Of a DNA stretch of 48,344 bases, positions 35,265 through 44,247 are shown piece after piece; position 1 is the first letter of the stretch, and the number at the start of each line of letters is the position of its first letter. The notes below the pieces were generated by a model. It ran no database searches, was not told the DNA's origin, and worked only from the letters and a program-made list of their open reading frames with translations. The DNA comes from Lacunisphaera sp. (GTDB lineage: Bacteria; Verrucomicrobiota; Verrucomicrobiia; Opitutales; Opitutaceae), in assembly GCA_029945855.1 (NCBI GenBank), contig JAQSDJ010000074.1, positions 1-48,344 on the forward strand, given 5' to 3'. The position numbers and the translations under genes are program-made.

Positions 35265-35332
35265 AAGACTGAAAGGCTGAAAAGACAGGGTCCGGAAGTT
35301 CGGTCCTTCAGCCTTTCAGTCCTTCAGTCTTT
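35261..35332. repeat. CTGAAAG inverted repeat between marC and the M20 peptidase
   Basis: The left arm is ctgaaagactgaaaggctgaa and the right arm its approximate inverse (ttcagcctttcag, tccttcagtcttt). The arms contain the TGA stop codons of both convergent genes. Likely also a bidirectional transcription stop. The same family flanks nadA/nadC at 12877-12981. Confidence 0.82.
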
Positions 35333-36565
35333 AGGCGCGAACGTAGTGAGCAGGTCGGCGTAGATCTTGGCGGAGTCGGTGAGGTCCTTGATTTTCGCGC
35401 GTTCGTCCACGGCGTGGTAGTCGATCCCGCCCGGGCCGTAGCCGATCGTCGGCAGCTGCAACACCTGGGCGAAGAAATGCATGTCGTTGAAGCCGCTGGA
35501 GACGGTGAAGCGGGCCGGCCGGCGGCGGACGCGCGCGACGCTCCGCTGCATCGCCGCGAACAGCGGGTGCCGCGGCGCGGTGTAGCAGGAGTGGTTGTCG
35601 GAGACTTTCTCGATCGTGATGCGGCATTGCGGGATTTTGGCCGCGGCCTTCTTGAGAAAAGCGCGAAGGTCGCGCTCGGCGGTGCGGACGTCCTCGTTGG
35701 GCAGGACCCGGCGGTCGATGGAAAAGCTGGCGGCGGCGGGCACCGTGTTGATCTTGCCGCCCTCGCCGGCGGCGAAGACACCGCCGAGGTTCAGGGTCGG
35801 GCACATGCGCCAGCCGTCGGGTGAGCGGAAGACGCGGGTGGCGAGCCGGCGCTTGTAGGCGTCGAGGGCGAGGATCAGGGCGGACATCTTCTCCAGGGCG
35901 TTGATGCCGGCCTCGGGGGTGGAGCCGTGCGCGGCCCGGCCGTGCACGCGGACATTGAGCCACACGACGCCGTTGTGGCCGCAGCAGATGAGGTCGCCCT
36001 CGCCGCCCTCGGCCACCAGCGCGTAGTCGGCGCGGAGCTTGCCGTTGCTGGCGACCCAGCCGGTGCCGAGGAGGCTATCGGTCTCCTCGTCGGCGGTGAA
36101 CGAGACCTCGATGTTGAAATTGGGCCTAGTGCCCGTGGCGCGCAGCGCCTGCAGGGCGAAGACGATGCTGGCGATGGCGCCCTTCATGTCGGCGGTGCCG
36201 CGGCCGTAGATCCAGTCTTTTTCGACCACGGGATTGAACGGGCTGCCGTGCTTCCAGGCGCCCGAGGCCGGCACGACGTCATAGTGGGCGTTGAAGTGCA
36301 GGGTCTTTTTCGCGCCGGTGTTCCAGAAGCCGATGACGTTGTGGCGCGGATAGTCGAGCAGGTCGGGCTGCGTTTTTTTCTGCAGTGTGCGCGGGATGGG
36401 CACGCGGCGCACCTTCAGCCCGGCTTCGCGCAGCGCGGCGGCCAGGAGTTTGGTCATCGCGCCGTAGTTTTCCCCAGGCGGATTGACCGTCCGGAGCCGG
36501 ACGATCCGTTGCAGGAAGGCGACCAGGTCGGCGGCATGGCGGTCGAGGTAAAGGGCGGGCGTCAT
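35324..36565 (-). CDS. M20-family metallopeptidase (ArgE/DapE-like)
   Basis: 413-residue zinc-dependent peptidase or deacylase. Metal motifs: HFNAHYDVVPASG (His, Asp), YGRGTADMKGAI (bridging Asp), SFTADEETDSLLG (catalytic Glu pair), late His/Asp region GPGGIDYHAVDE. The dimerisation domain insert is VRVHGRAAHGSTPEAGINAL. No signal peptide. The sequence does not separate succinyl-diaminopimelate, acetylornithine or dipeptide substrates, and no dap or arg genes are near. It starts 16 bases after the TauE/SafE-like permease stop on the same strand. Its last three residues and stop (PKD*) come from the ctgaaag repeat. Confidence 0.92.
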   Translation of the reverse strand: MTPALYLDRHAADLVAFLQRIVRLRTVNPPGENYGAMTKLLAAALREAGLKVRRVPIPRTLQKKTQPDLLDYPRHNVIGFWNTGAKKTLHFNAHYDVVPASGAWKHGSPFNPVVEKDWIYGRGTADMKGAIASIVFALQALRATGTRPNFNIEVSFTADEETDSLLGTGWVASNGKLRADYALVAEGGEGDLICCGHNGVVWLNVRVHGRAAHGSTPEAGINALEKMSALILALDAYKRRLATRVFRSPDGWRMCPTLNLGGVFAAGEGGKINTVPAAASFSIDRRVLPNEDVRTAERDLRAFLKKAAAKIPQCRITIEKVSDNHSCYTAPRHPLFAAMQRSVARVRRRPARFTVSSGFNDMHFFAQVLQLPTIGYGPGGIDYHAVDERAKIKDLTDSAKIYADLLTTFAPKD

Positions 36566-36581
36566 ATGAGAAAGAGAATGA

Positions 36582-37355
36582 TTACCGGGTCAGGCTGGCG
36601 TAAATGAGTTTCAGCGCCACGAGCGCGGCCATCGTGAGGAAGACGGGCCGCACAAACTTCGCGCCGCGGGTCATGGCCAGGTGGGCGCCGAGGCGTCCGC
36701 CGAGCAGCTGGCCCGCCCCCATCACCAGACCGGGCGCCCAACACACCGTCCCGGCGAGCGCGAAGAAGACCAGCGAGGCGAAGTTGCTGGCGAAATTCAT
36801 GACCTTGGTGTGGCCCGTGGCGCGGACGAAGTCGTGCCCGAGCACGGTGACGAAGGCGATGGCCCAGAACGAGCCGACCCCGGGGCCGAAGAAGCCGTCG
36901 TAGAAGCCGAGCGCGACGCCGAACAGCAGGTAGAAAGCGAGGGGCTCCATCCGGTGGTGGCGGCTGGTCTCGCCGAGCTTCGGCCGGAAGATCATGTAGA
37001 CGACGATGGCGCCCAGCAGCCAAGGGATCAGCGTGCCGAGGAACTGCGGGTCGAGCCGCCGCACGGTGTAGGCGCCGCCCACGGCCCCGAGGGCGGTCAG
37101 CGCGAAGCCCAGCCGGCAATCGCGCAGCCGCACCACGCCGCGGCGGGCGTAGCTCCACGCGGCCGAGCCCGAGCCGAAGGTGCTCTGCAGCTTGGCGGTG
37201 CCCAGCGCCAGCGGGGCTGGCAGCCCGAAGCCCAGCAGCGCCGGCAGCGTGATCAGGCCGCCGCCGCCCGCGATGGCGTCGACCGTGCCGGCCACCAGCC
37301 CGGTCGCAAACAGCACCGGGTAGGCCCACAGCGGCAGGTCGGGGAAAACAGGCAT
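36582..37355 (-). CDS. Sulfite exporter TauE/SafE-family permease
   Basis: 257 residues from ATG 37355 (MPVFPDLPLWAYPVLFATGL); an upstream TTG adds seven non-hydrophobic residues and is not needed. Seven to eight membrane helices. Family signatures: VDAIAGGGGLITLPALLGFG in the first repeat, ALGTAKLQSTFGSG, GFYDGFFGPGVGSFWAIAFV and ATGHTKVMNFASNFASLVFF in the second repeat. The family moves organosulfur compounds or other small anions; substrate unknown here. Upstream of the M20 peptidase with a 16-base gap, so they are probably cotranscribed. Confidence 0.92.
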   Translation of the reverse strand: MPVFPDLPLWAYPVLFATGLVAGTVDAIAGGGGLITLPALLGFGLPAPLALGTAKLQSTFGSGSAAWSYARRGVVRLRDCRLGFALTALGAVGGAYTVRRLDPQFLGTLIPWLLGAIVVYMIFRPKLGETSRHHRMEPLAFYLLFGVALGFYDGFFGPGVGSFWAIAFVTVLGHDFVRATGHTKVMNFASNFASLVFFALAGTVCWAPGLVMGAGQLLGGRLGAHLAMTRGAKFVRPVFLTMAALVALKLIYASLTR

Positions 37356-37440
37356 CGAGCAGGAGGCTGGGCCCAAGGATGGGTTTCGCCAAGGGGTAAA
37401 GCCGGGGCCGGCCTGCGGCCAGGATCATGCGATCAGAGCA

Positions 37441-37473
37441 GGTGGAACCGGTCCTCCCGGACCGGTTCCACCA
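37441..37473. repeat. GTGGAACCGG perfect palindrome (copy B)
   Basis: ggtggaaccggtcctcccggaccggttccacc, a near-perfect palindrome of 32 bases (left half ggtggaaccggtcc). It lies between the divergent TauE and pdxH genes. Related to 34503-34574. Confidence 0.7.
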
Positions 37474-37559
37474 GTTGAGCAGAGGCGCCGGTTCAACCGC
37501 ACGAGCCCGGCTGCGGATGATTTTGACAGCGCGGAGGGCGGGGCCACCATGGCGGCCAC

Positions 37560-38195
37560 ATGGCACTGGCGGATATGCGCAAGGACTACGGACTGGCGGG
37601 GTTGCTTGAAAAAGACCTCGCGAAGAATCCGTTCCGCCAGTTCGAGCAGTGGTTCCAGGAGGCCGCGGCGGCCAAGATCACGGAACCCAACGCCATGACG
37701 CTGGCCACAACCGGCCGCGACGGCCGTCCGGCGGCGCGGACCGTCCTGCTCAAGGGCTGCGACGGCCGCGGCTTCGTCTTCTACACGAACTACGAGAGTC
37801 GCAAGGGCCGCGAGCTCGACGCCCGGCCGCAGGCCGCGCTGCTGTTCCCGTGGGTGGCGATGGAGCGGCAGATCATCATCGAGGGGCCGGTGGCGCGGGT
37901 GACCCGCGAGGAGGCCGAGGCGTATTTCCACAGCCGCCCGCGGGCTAGCCAGCTCGCCGCCTGGGCCTCGCCGCAAAGCACGGCGATCGCCGGTCGGGCC
38001 GTCATCGAGGAAAGCTACCGCGTTGTGGAGAAGAAATTCGAGGGCCGCGCGGTGCCGCTGCCGCCCAACTGGGGCGGGTTCCGGCTGATGCCCGAAACGG
38101 TGGAATTCTGGCAGGGGCGCCGCAGCCGGCTGCACGACCGCCTGCGCTACCGCCGCGAGGCCGGGGATTGGGTGATCGAACGGCTCGCCCCCTGA
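37560..38195 (+). CDS. pdxH: Pyridoxamine 5'-phosphate oxidase
   Basis: 211-residue FMN flavoprotein oxidising PNP/PMP to pyridoxal phosphate, the last step of vitamin B6 synthesis. ATG 37560 (MALADMRKDYGLAGLLEKDL) fits the family. Motifs: AMTLATTGRDGRPAARTVLL, GFVFYTNYESRKGRELDARP, FPWVAMERQIIIEGPV, FHSRPRASQLAAWAS, LPPNWGGFRLMPETVEFWQG, RLHDRLRYRRE. Complete. Translationally coupled with the hybrid kinase that follows two bases later, an unusual partner with no obvious functional tie. Confidence 0.97.
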   Translation: MALADMRKDYGLAGLLEKDLAKNPFRQFEQWFQEAAAAKITEPNAMTLATTGRDGRPAARTVLLKGCDGRGFVFYTNYESRKGRELDARPQAALLFPWVAMERQIIIEGPVARVTREEAEAYFHSRPRASQLAAWASPQSTAIAGRAVIEESYRVVEKKFEGRAVPLPPNWGGFRLMPETVEFWQGRRSRLHDRLRYRREAGDWVIERLAP

Positions 38196-38197
38196 CC

Positions 38198-39793
38198 ATG
38201 CCGCCTGCACCCAAGCCGCCGCCGGCCCGCATGCCGGACGCCCTCGCCGCTATTTCCGGCACCCTCGGGGTGCTCGCGGACCCGGCGCTGATCACGACGG
38301 ACCGCTGGCAAAGCGGCGGCGTGGAGATCGTGCTGGCCAACGAGAACTTCGCGACGCTCACCGGCTATGCGCTTGATCAACTGACCGGCCGGAACACCCG
38401 GCTCCTGCATGGCGAGCGCACGGCCCTGCTGGCCCTGGGCGCCGCCAAGGGCGCCGCGGCGGCCCGCCTGGTGCAGGGCGAAGGCTGGCTTTACCGCCAG
38501 GACGGGCGGGAGTTCTACGCGGCCTGGAGTTTCAGCCCCATTCTGGAGGAAGGCCGCCCCACCGGTTTCCTCTTTGCGATCTACCGCGACATTTCCGAGG
38601 CCAAGCACCTGCAGGAGGCGCTGCTGCACTCGCAGAAGCTCGACACGGTCGGCCTGCTGGCCAGCGGCGTGGCGCACGACTTCAACAACCTGCTCTCGGT
38701 CATCAACGGCTACTGCGAGATCATGACGGCCAAGATCGCGGGCGTGCCCGCGGCGCAGAAGGATCTCCAGGAAATCCACCGCGCCGGGCTGAAGGCTGCG
38801 GCGATCGCCCGGCAGATCCTCGAGTTCAGCCGCCGGCAGGAGACCGAGATCAAGGTCATCAATTTCAACACCCTCATCCGCGAGATCGCCGAGATCCTCC
38901 GGCGCGTCGCGGGCGACGAGATCGCGCTGGAGCTGCGTCTCGCCTCCGATCTCAGCAACGCCCGCATGGACCCCACGCAGTTCCACCAGATCCTCCTCAA
39001 CCTCTGCTTCAACGCCCGCGACGCCATGCCGCATGGCGGCAAGCTCTGCATCCGCACCTACAACCACCGGCTGGACGCCGTCGCAGACCGGCTGCATCCC
39101 CCTGCGCCCACGGCGGCCGCCGGGACGAAAAGCCCCTTCACCGGTCGGGCGCCGGGACTTTATGCCGTCATGCGGGTCTCCGACACGGGCCCGGGCATGG
39201 CGCCGGCCGTGCGCGACAGCATCTTCGAACCGTTCTACACCACCAAGCCGCAGGGCACCGGTCTCGGCCTGGCGACGGTGCTCGGCATCGTCCGGCAGCA
39301 CGACGGCCATATCGCGGTGGAAAGCGAACCGGGCCGGGGCACGACCTTCGAGGTGTTCATGCCCGAGACCGCCGAACCGGAGGAGACGGCGCCGACCAAG
39401 CTCGGCGCCCTGCCCTCGACGCGCGGGTCGGAGTCGCTGCTGATCGTCGAGCCGGACGACGTGTTGCGCAAGATGATCGCCGGCATTCTGGCCACCGACG
39501 GCTACCAGGTGGTCGAGGTCGCCACGCCCGAGCAGGCCGCGGAGCTGGTCGCCGGGGGCGGGCCCGCCCCGCAGCTCGTCATCACCAACTGCAGTTCGCG
39601 GGCCGCGGTGGCATTGATGAAAAAAATGCTCGCGGCCAACAGCCGGCTGCGGCTGGTCTGCACCTCGCAGGAAACACCGGCCAAGATCCTCCCGGCTTTT
39701 CCGGCGAAGGCCTGGGCCCACCTGCCCAAGCCCTTTGCGCTGAGCACGCTGTTGCGCACCGTGCGGGCCCTGCTCGATGCCGGGGGGCACTGA
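38198..39793 (+). CDS. PAS-type hybrid histidine kinase with degenerate receiver
   Basis: 531 residues. An N-terminal PAS domain of LOV-like layout without the photoactive Cys (VLANENFATLTGYALDQLTG then RNTRLLHGER), PAC segment (YRDISEAKHLQEAL), HisKA with His near residue 160 (SGVAHDFNNLLSVINGY), HATPase (NLCFNARDAM, DTGPGMAP, GTGLGLATVLGIV), then a receiver-like C-terminus (SLLIVEPDDVLRKMIAGIL ... QLVITNCSSRAAVALM ... HLPKPF). Where the phosphoacceptor Asp would sit (LVLTD in active receivers) there is Asn, about residue 464, so the receiver probably cannot be phosphorylated. No transmembrane segment: cytoplasmic sensor. It lies two bases after pdxH and 16 bases before the lipoate ligase. 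Confidence 0.9.
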   Translation: MPPAPKPPPARMPDALAAISGTLGVLADPALITTDRWQSGGVEIVLANENFATLTGYALDQLTGRNTRLLHGERTALLALGAAKGAAAARLVQGEGWLYRQDGREFYAAWSFSPILEEGRPTGFLFAIYRDISEAKHLQEALLHSQKLDTVGLLASGVAHDFNNLLSVINGYCEIMTAKIAGVPAAQKDLQEIHRAGLKAAAIARQILEFSRRQETEIKVINFNTLIREIAEILRRVAGDEIALELRLASDLSNARMDPTQFHQILLNLCFNARDAMPHGGKLCIRTYNHRLDAVADRLHPPAPTAAAGTKSPFTGRAPGLYAVMRVSDTGPGMAPAVRDSIFEPFYTTKPQGTGLGLATVLGIVRQHDGHIAVESEPGRGTTFEVFMPETAEPEETAPTKLGALPSTRGSESLLIVEPDDVLRKMIAGILATDGYQVVEVATPEQAAELVAGGGPAPQLVITNCSSRAAVALMKKMLAANSRLRLVCTSQETPAKILPAFPAKAWAHLPKPFALSTLLRTVRALLDAGGH

Positions 39794-39809
39794 CCGACAC
39801 ACCGTGAGC

Positions 39810-40511
39810 ATGCCCCTGCACCTCCTGCCGATCCGCACCGCCGGGGCCGCCGAGAACATGGCGTTGGATTTCCTGTTGCTCCAGCGCTACCCCGACGCGG
39901 CGGCGCCGCGCTTCCGGCACTACGAGTGGCGCGGGCCCGCGTTCACCTTCGGCTACAGCCAGAAGATCGGGTTCGTCCGCGCGAACCTGCCCGCCGGCGA
40001 AGCCTTCGACCTCTGCCGCCGGCCCACCGGCGGCGGCATCGTGGATCACCGCAACGACTGGACCTATGCGCTGGTCCTGCCGCGCGGCCATCCGCTCTAC
40101 GACGAGCGCGCCCCGCAGTCTTACCGGATCGTGCACGAATGCCTCGCCGCCGCCCTCGTCGCCGGCGGCCAGCCGGCCGCGGTCAAGCAGGTGTGCGACC
40201 CGTGCGAGACGGGTCCGGGCATCTGCTTCCAGCGCGCCGAACTCTACGACGTGATCAACCCCCGCACCGGCGCGAAGATCGCCGGCGCAGCCCAGAAGCG
40301 CAACAAGCACGGCCTGCTCTTCCAGGGCTCGATCGAGAAAGCCACCGTCGGGCCCGTGGATTGGGCCGGTTTCCAGGCCCGTTTTGCCGCCTCGTTGGGC
40401 CCGGTGATCGGGGGCGGGGCCGCCGAAACGCCCTGGCCCGACCTGAATGAGGACGAGGTCTCGGGCCTGGTCGAGCAATACTCCGCCCCGGAGTGGATCG
40501 AATACCGCTGA
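39810..40511 (+). CDS. Lipoate/octanoate ligase or transferase (BPL/LplA fold)
   Basis: 233 residues. ATG 39810 (MPLHLLPIRTAGAAENMALD); GTG 39804 would add only two residues. Motifs: LPIRTAGAAENMALDFLLLQ (start of the LplA/LipB fold), RHYEWRGPAFTFGYSQ, RRPTGGGIVDHRNDWTYALV (RRxxGGG plus His, ligand pocket), and KIAGAAQKRNKHGLLFQGSI with the catalytic Lys. It attaches lipoyl or octanoyl groups to a conserved Lys in E2/H proteins. LplA and LipM-like transferases are hard to separate by eye. It follows pdxH and the kinase on the same strand; a cofactor-related grouping with pdxH is possible but speculative. Confidence 0.85.
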   Translation: MPLHLLPIRTAGAAENMALDFLLLQRYPDAAAPRFRHYEWRGPAFTFGYSQKIGFVRANLPAGEAFDLCRRPTGGGIVDHRNDWTYALVLPRGHPLYDERAPQSYRIVHECLAAALVAGGQPAAVKQVCDPCETGPGICFQRAELYDVINPRTGAKIAGAAQKRNKHGLLFQGSIEKATVGPVDWAGFQARFAASLGPVIGGGAAETPWPDLNEDEVSGLVEQYSAPEWIEYR

Positions 40512-40514
40512 GGA

Positions 40515-41351
40515 TTATCCCTGCCGCCGCCGCCACCCGGCGGCCAGGAGCGCCAGGGCGCCAAAGATCGCCGCATAGGTTGACGGCTCGGGAATCGCCG
40601 ACGAGGCGGCGAAGTTGTCGGCAAACATCTGATCCGCGGTAAGGCTGCTGGTGCCGGTGCTCCCGGCGGAATTGCTGGCGGCCAGGCGAAAACCAAATGA
40701 ATCGGAATTCGTCATGCCCCAGCCCAAGCCCCCGACGCTGCCGTCCACTGCGGCGCTCGTGATGGGGGTGAAACTATAGCCCCCAACGCTGCCGTTGGGA
40801 TCATAGGCCAGCGACAGGGTGTGGGTGGCGGCGATGTAGATTGCCTGCAGGGTCACAGTGCTGGAAGCGACATCCCAGATCTGCTCGGGCGCCGGGGGGC
40901 TGGCCGGAGAGCCGTTGGTGTTGTAGAGCCCTACGATATTGCGACTCGCGACGCCCAGGTTGGTGGTCGAGAGCTGAAACATACCTTGAATGTTATCGGT
41001 GATGTCCGCGAGATTCCCGACGTAGAGCGACCAAGATGAAGACTGGCTGTTCGCCTGGGTAAAATTGAAGGTGAAATCGACCTGCACCTGCCAGTTCTGC
41101 GTGTAGCTGCCGGTATTGTTTTTCCAGTCGCGGGAGCCGGTGGTTGTGGCGCTTGTCAGCCCGCCATCCAAATAGCTTAAAACTTCCGTCCCGGGAACAG
41201 AAACGCTGAAGGCACCAGTTCCAGTGGTGATCTCATTGAACCAATTCCCCGATAACGTGGAAAAGTCATCACTGACCGAGAACTGGCCCCGCGCGAACGG
41301 AGCAAGCGCCACCAGGAACCCGATCAGCCCGAGCCGGAACAAGGATTTCAT
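40515..41351 (-). CDS. PEP-CTERM sorting-domain protein
   Basis: 278 residues from ATG 41351 (MKSLFRLGLIGFLVALAPFA, signal peptide). Mature start QFSVSDDFSTLSGNWFNEIT keeps the DDF motif of the other three PEP-CTERM proteins. The beta-rich middle (SRDWKNNTGSYTQNWQVQVD, LYVGNLADITDNIQGMFQL) resembles a lectin-like sandwich. The C-terminal sorting tag is SAIPEPSTYAAIFGALALLA then AGWRRRQG. It converges tail to tail with the lipoate ligase, with only three bases between stops. Confidence 0.92.
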   Translation of the reverse strand: MKSLFRLGLIGFLVALAPFARGQFSVSDDFSTLSGNWFNEITTGTGAFSVSVPGTEVLSYLDGGLTSATTTGSRDWKNNTGSYTQNWQVQVDFTFNFTQANSQSSSWSLYVGNLADITDNIQGMFQLSTTNLGVASRNIVGLYNTNGSPASPPAPEQIWDVASSTVTLQAIYIAATHTLSLAYDPNGSVGGYSFTPITSAAVDGSVGGLGWGMTNSDSFGFRLAASNSAGSTGTSSLTADQMFADNFAASSAIPEPSTYAAIFGALALLAAGWRRRQG

Positions 41352-41489
41352 CGGGCGAGCATACATTTTTGGCTGCGAAATGGCTCCGCACCCATTGGCC
41401 TGCCGGGGAAAATAGTTGCGGCATTTCTTGCTCTGGCGGCCGCCGCTCCGCCTTTGACTCCCGGCCCCCGCCGGCCAAGCTGCGCCCCC

Positions 41490-43589
41490 ATGAAATCCCC
41501 CCGCGTCATCGCGTTTCTCCTCACGCTGGTGTTGTCCGTCACCCTCTGCGGCGCGGACAAGCGCCCCATCACCCCGCAGGATCTCTGGGCCATGAAGCGC
41601 CTGGGCAGCCCCGCGCTCTCACCGGACGGCCAGACCGCCGTCTTCACCGTCCAGGAATGGTCCATCGAGAAAAACAAGAGCACGACCAATCTCTGGCTGG
41701 TTGACACGGCCGGCGGGGCGCCCCGCCGGCGCACCTCGGCGCCGGTCTCGGACAACGCGCCGGCCTGGAGCCCGGACGGCACCCGCCTCGCCTTCACCTC
41801 GAAGCGTGGCGAGGACGAAACGGCCTCGCTCTACGTGATGCGCGTGGACGGCGGCGAACCGGAAAAAATCCTCGAGCTGCCCTACGCCGTCTCGGCCCCG
41901 CAATGGTTGCCCGATAGCCAGAGCGTGATCGTGGCCATCACCGTGATCCCCGAGCTGGCTGGCACGCTCGCGCCGGAAAACCTCGCGGCGATGAAGAAGG
42001 AGATCAAGCGCCGCAAGGATTCCAAGATGACCGCCAAGGTCACCGAGGACCGCCAATACCGTTTCTTCGACCACTGGCTCACCGACAATCTCGCGAGCCG
42101 GCTCCTGCGCGTGAACGTGACCTCCAAGGAGATCAAGGACCTCACGCCGAAGTGGGACCGGTTGTTCCAGACCAGCGGCGACGTGAACTTCGACCTCTCG
42201 CCCGACGGCACCCAGGTGGCACTGGGGGTAAACGTCACGCCCCCGCCCTACGCCGGCTTCCTGAACGTCGATATCATGCTCGTGCCGACCGACGGCTCGG
42301 GCGCGATGAAAAACCTCACGGCCGAGAACCAGGGCGACGACGACGGCCCGAAGTTCACGCCCGACGGCCAAGCGGTGGTCTTCACCCGGCAGGAAACCCC
42401 GTATTACAACGGCGAGTTCGGCAAGCTCTGGCGGCACGACCTGGCGACCGCCCGGAACACCCCGCTCACCGAGGCGCTCGACTACGCGATCAGCGGCGTG
42501 GAATTTTCCGCCGACGGCCGGACGATGTGGTTCGCCGCGGAGGACAAGGGTGTCGTGCCGGTCTTCAAGCTCAACGCCGACGGCACCGGCCTGACACCGG
42601 TCTACCGGCAGGGCACGTCGTCCCGCGTGACCGCGGCCGGCGACACGGTGGTTTTCCTTAACGACACCAGCAGCCGGCCCAACGAGCTTTTCGCGCTCGA
42701 GCCCGCGACCGGCGCGGTGCGGCAGCTGACGCATATCAACGACGACCTTGTCGCCCAGCTCGATCTCGGCCAGGTCGAGAGCTACTGGTTTGACGGCGCG
42801 GCCGGCGCCAAGGTGCAGGGTTGGCTCGTGCTGCCCCCGGGTTACGACCCGAAGAAAACCTACCCGCTCCTGCAGCTCATGCACGGCGGCCCGCACACGA
42901 TGGTCAGCGACAGCTGGAGCTACCGCTGGAACATCCACGTGTTCGCCGCTCCCGGCTACATCACGACCTGGGTCAACCGCCACGGTTCGACCGGTTTCGG
43001 CGAAAAATATTGCCAGAGCATTCTCAACCAGTGGGGCGACATGCCGCTCGAGGACATCCTGAAGGCCACCGATCATCTGTTGCAGCGCTTTCCGAACATC
43101 GACCCGAAGCGGATGGCCGCGGCCGGCGGCAGCTACGGCGGCTACATGGCGGCGTGGGTGGCGGGCCACACGGATCGGTTCGCCGCGCTCATCAACCACG
43201 CCGGCGTGAACGATTTCATCACCCAATACGGCGCGGACGTGACGCAATATGGCTTCTCCCAGGTCCTCGGCGGCACGCCGTGGAGCAACCCGGAGGGCAT
43301 GCAGAAAAACAATCCGACGACCTACGCGAAGAACTTCAAGACGCCGATGCTCATCATCCACGGCGAGCTCGACTACCGCGTGCCCTATGTGAACGGCACG
43401 GCGCTCTACGCCATCTACCAGGCGATGAACGTGCCGTCGCGGCTCGTCATTTTCCCCAACGAGAACCACTGGGTGCTCTCGCCGCAGAACGCGATCTACT
43501 GGCACTGGGAGATGCAGAGCTGGCTCGCGCGCTACATCGGCGGCCAGCCGGCGCTGGCCAAGCCGGTGTTCGATTCCGAATCTAAATAA
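41490..43589 (+). CDS. Exported S9-family prolyl-oligopeptidase-like peptidase
   Basis: 699 residues from ATG 41490, signal peptide MKSPRVIAFLLTLVLSVTLC. The N-terminal ~430 residues form a beta-propeller of PD40-type blades (ALSPDGQTAVFTV, AWSPDGTRLAFTS, DLSPDGTQVALGV, KFTPDGQAVVFTR). The C-terminal alpha/beta-hydrolase has the catalytic Ser near residue 548 (GGSYGGYMAAW), Asp near 628 (HGELDYRVPY) and His near 660 (NENHWV). This is the arrangement of acylaminoacyl-peptidases and dipeptidyl-peptidase-IV-like enzymes. Periplasmic or surface peptide degradation is likely. A GTAG repeat starts right after the TAA stop. Confidence 0.95.
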   Translation: MKSPRVIAFLLTLVLSVTLCGADKRPITPQDLWAMKRLGSPALSPDGQTAVFTVQEWSIEKNKSTTNLWLVDTAGGAPRRRTSAPVSDNAPAWSPDGTRLAFTSKRGEDETASLYVMRVDGGEPEKILELPYAVSAPQWLPDSQSVIVAITVIPELAGTLAPENLAAMKKEIKRRKDSKMTAKVTEDRQYRFFDHWLTDNLASRLLRVNVTSKEIKDLTPKWDRLFQTSGDVNFDLSPDGTQVALGVNVTPPPYAGFLNVDIMLVPTDGSGAMKNLTAENQGDDDGPKFTPDGQAVVFTRQETPYYNGEFGKLWRHDLATARNTPLTEALDYAISGVEFSADGRTMWFAAEDKGVVPVFKLNADGTGLTPVYRQGTSSRVTAAGDTVVFLNDTSSRPNELFALEPATGAVRQLTHINDDLVAQLDLGQVESYWFDGAAGAKVQGWLVLPPGYDPKKTYPLLQLMHGGPHTMVSDSWSYRWNIHVFAAPGYITTWVNRHGSTGFGEKYCQSILNQWGDMPLEDILKATDHLLQRFPNIDPKRMAAAGGSYGGYMAAWVAGHTDRFAALINHAGVNDFITQYGADVTQYGFSQVLGGTPWSNPEGMQKNNPTTYAKNFKTPMLIIHGELDYRVPYVNGTALYAIYQAMNVPSRLVIFPNENHWVLSPQNAIYWHWEMQSWLARYIGGQPALAKPVFDSESK

Positions 43590-43658
43590 GGTAGGGGCCG
43601 TTGCCCTCAACGGCCCTCGGCTGTTCACGAAGGGCGGTTGGGGGCAACCGCCCCTACC
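43590..43658. repeat. REP/BIME-like palindrome, GTAG-GGGC family (copy B)
   Basis: Left unit GTAG-gggccgttg-ccc-tcaacggccc; right unit, on the other strand, GTAG-gggcggttg-ccc-ccaaccgccc. It separates the convergent S9 peptidase and GNAT genes; the right GTAG supplies the GNAT stop. Confidence 0.88.
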
Positions 43659-44187
43659 CCGGCGCCGCCAGGCTGTAGATAAAATGGTCCACGTGGTGAT
43701 CGTAGAGCCACTCGGCTTTTTTCAGCGTGCTCACCTGCTTGAAGCCAAGCTTGGCCGGCAGGCGCTGGGCGCGGACATTGCCGGTCGCGACGGCGATGAC
43801 GATTTGTTTCACCCTCAATTGCGTGAAGGAATCATCGATCACGGCGCGAAAGCATAGGGTCATGATGCCCCGACCCTCGCTGTCCGGGACGAGCCAGTAG
43901 AACGGGAAGGCGATCCGGTGGGCCCAGTCGAGGCGGTTCTGCCCGATCACGCCGACGAGCCGGCCGTTGGACCAGATGCCGCAGACATAGGCGCGCGTGG
44001 CGGCGAAATCCTTGAGGGTGTCCGCGATGTATTTCTTCGCGTCCGCCAATTTGACCATGGCATCCACCCATGGCAGCCACTCGCGCAGTTTCACCCGGTG
44101 CGCGTCGACAAGCGCGAACAGCGAAGCGGCATCCGCCGGCTGCAGCTGCCGCAGTTCGAGGCCGGGATTGATCAGGTGGCGCAACAT
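43654..44187 (-). CDS. GNAT-family N-acetyltransferase (RimJ/RimL-like)
   Basis: 177 residues, ATG 44187 (MLRHLINPGLELRQLQPADA). GNAT fold of the RimJ/RimL type: LELRQLQPADAASLFALVDA, LREWLPWVDAM, LVGVIGQNRLDWAHRIAFPF, acetyl-CoA loop region VPDSEGRGIMT, VKQIVIAVATGNVRAQRLPA and KLGFKQVSTLKKAEWLYD. Probably acetylates a protein N-terminus or small amine; target unknown. The reading frame ends SLAAPG with the TAG of the adjacent GTAG repeat end, as for gmk and nadC. Confidence 0.92.
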   Translation of the reverse strand: MLRHLINPGLELRQLQPADAASLFALVDAHRVKLREWLPWVDAMVKLADAKKYIADTLKDFAATRAYVCGIWSNGRLVGVIGQNRLDWAHRIAFPFYWLVPDSEGRGIMTLCFRAVIDDSFTQLRVKQIVIAVATGNVRAQRLPAKLGFKQVSTLKKAEWLYDHHVDHFIYSLAAPG

Positions 44188-44247
44188 GGGTGAGCGATTA
44201 CTGGGTGCCGGATGGGCGTGACTGGCAACGGCGGATTTGGAACAGTC

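Noticed and set aside
41619-43628. 669-codon frame antisense to the S9 peptidase
   Set aside because: Shadow frame; the catalytic triad on the plus strand is clear.
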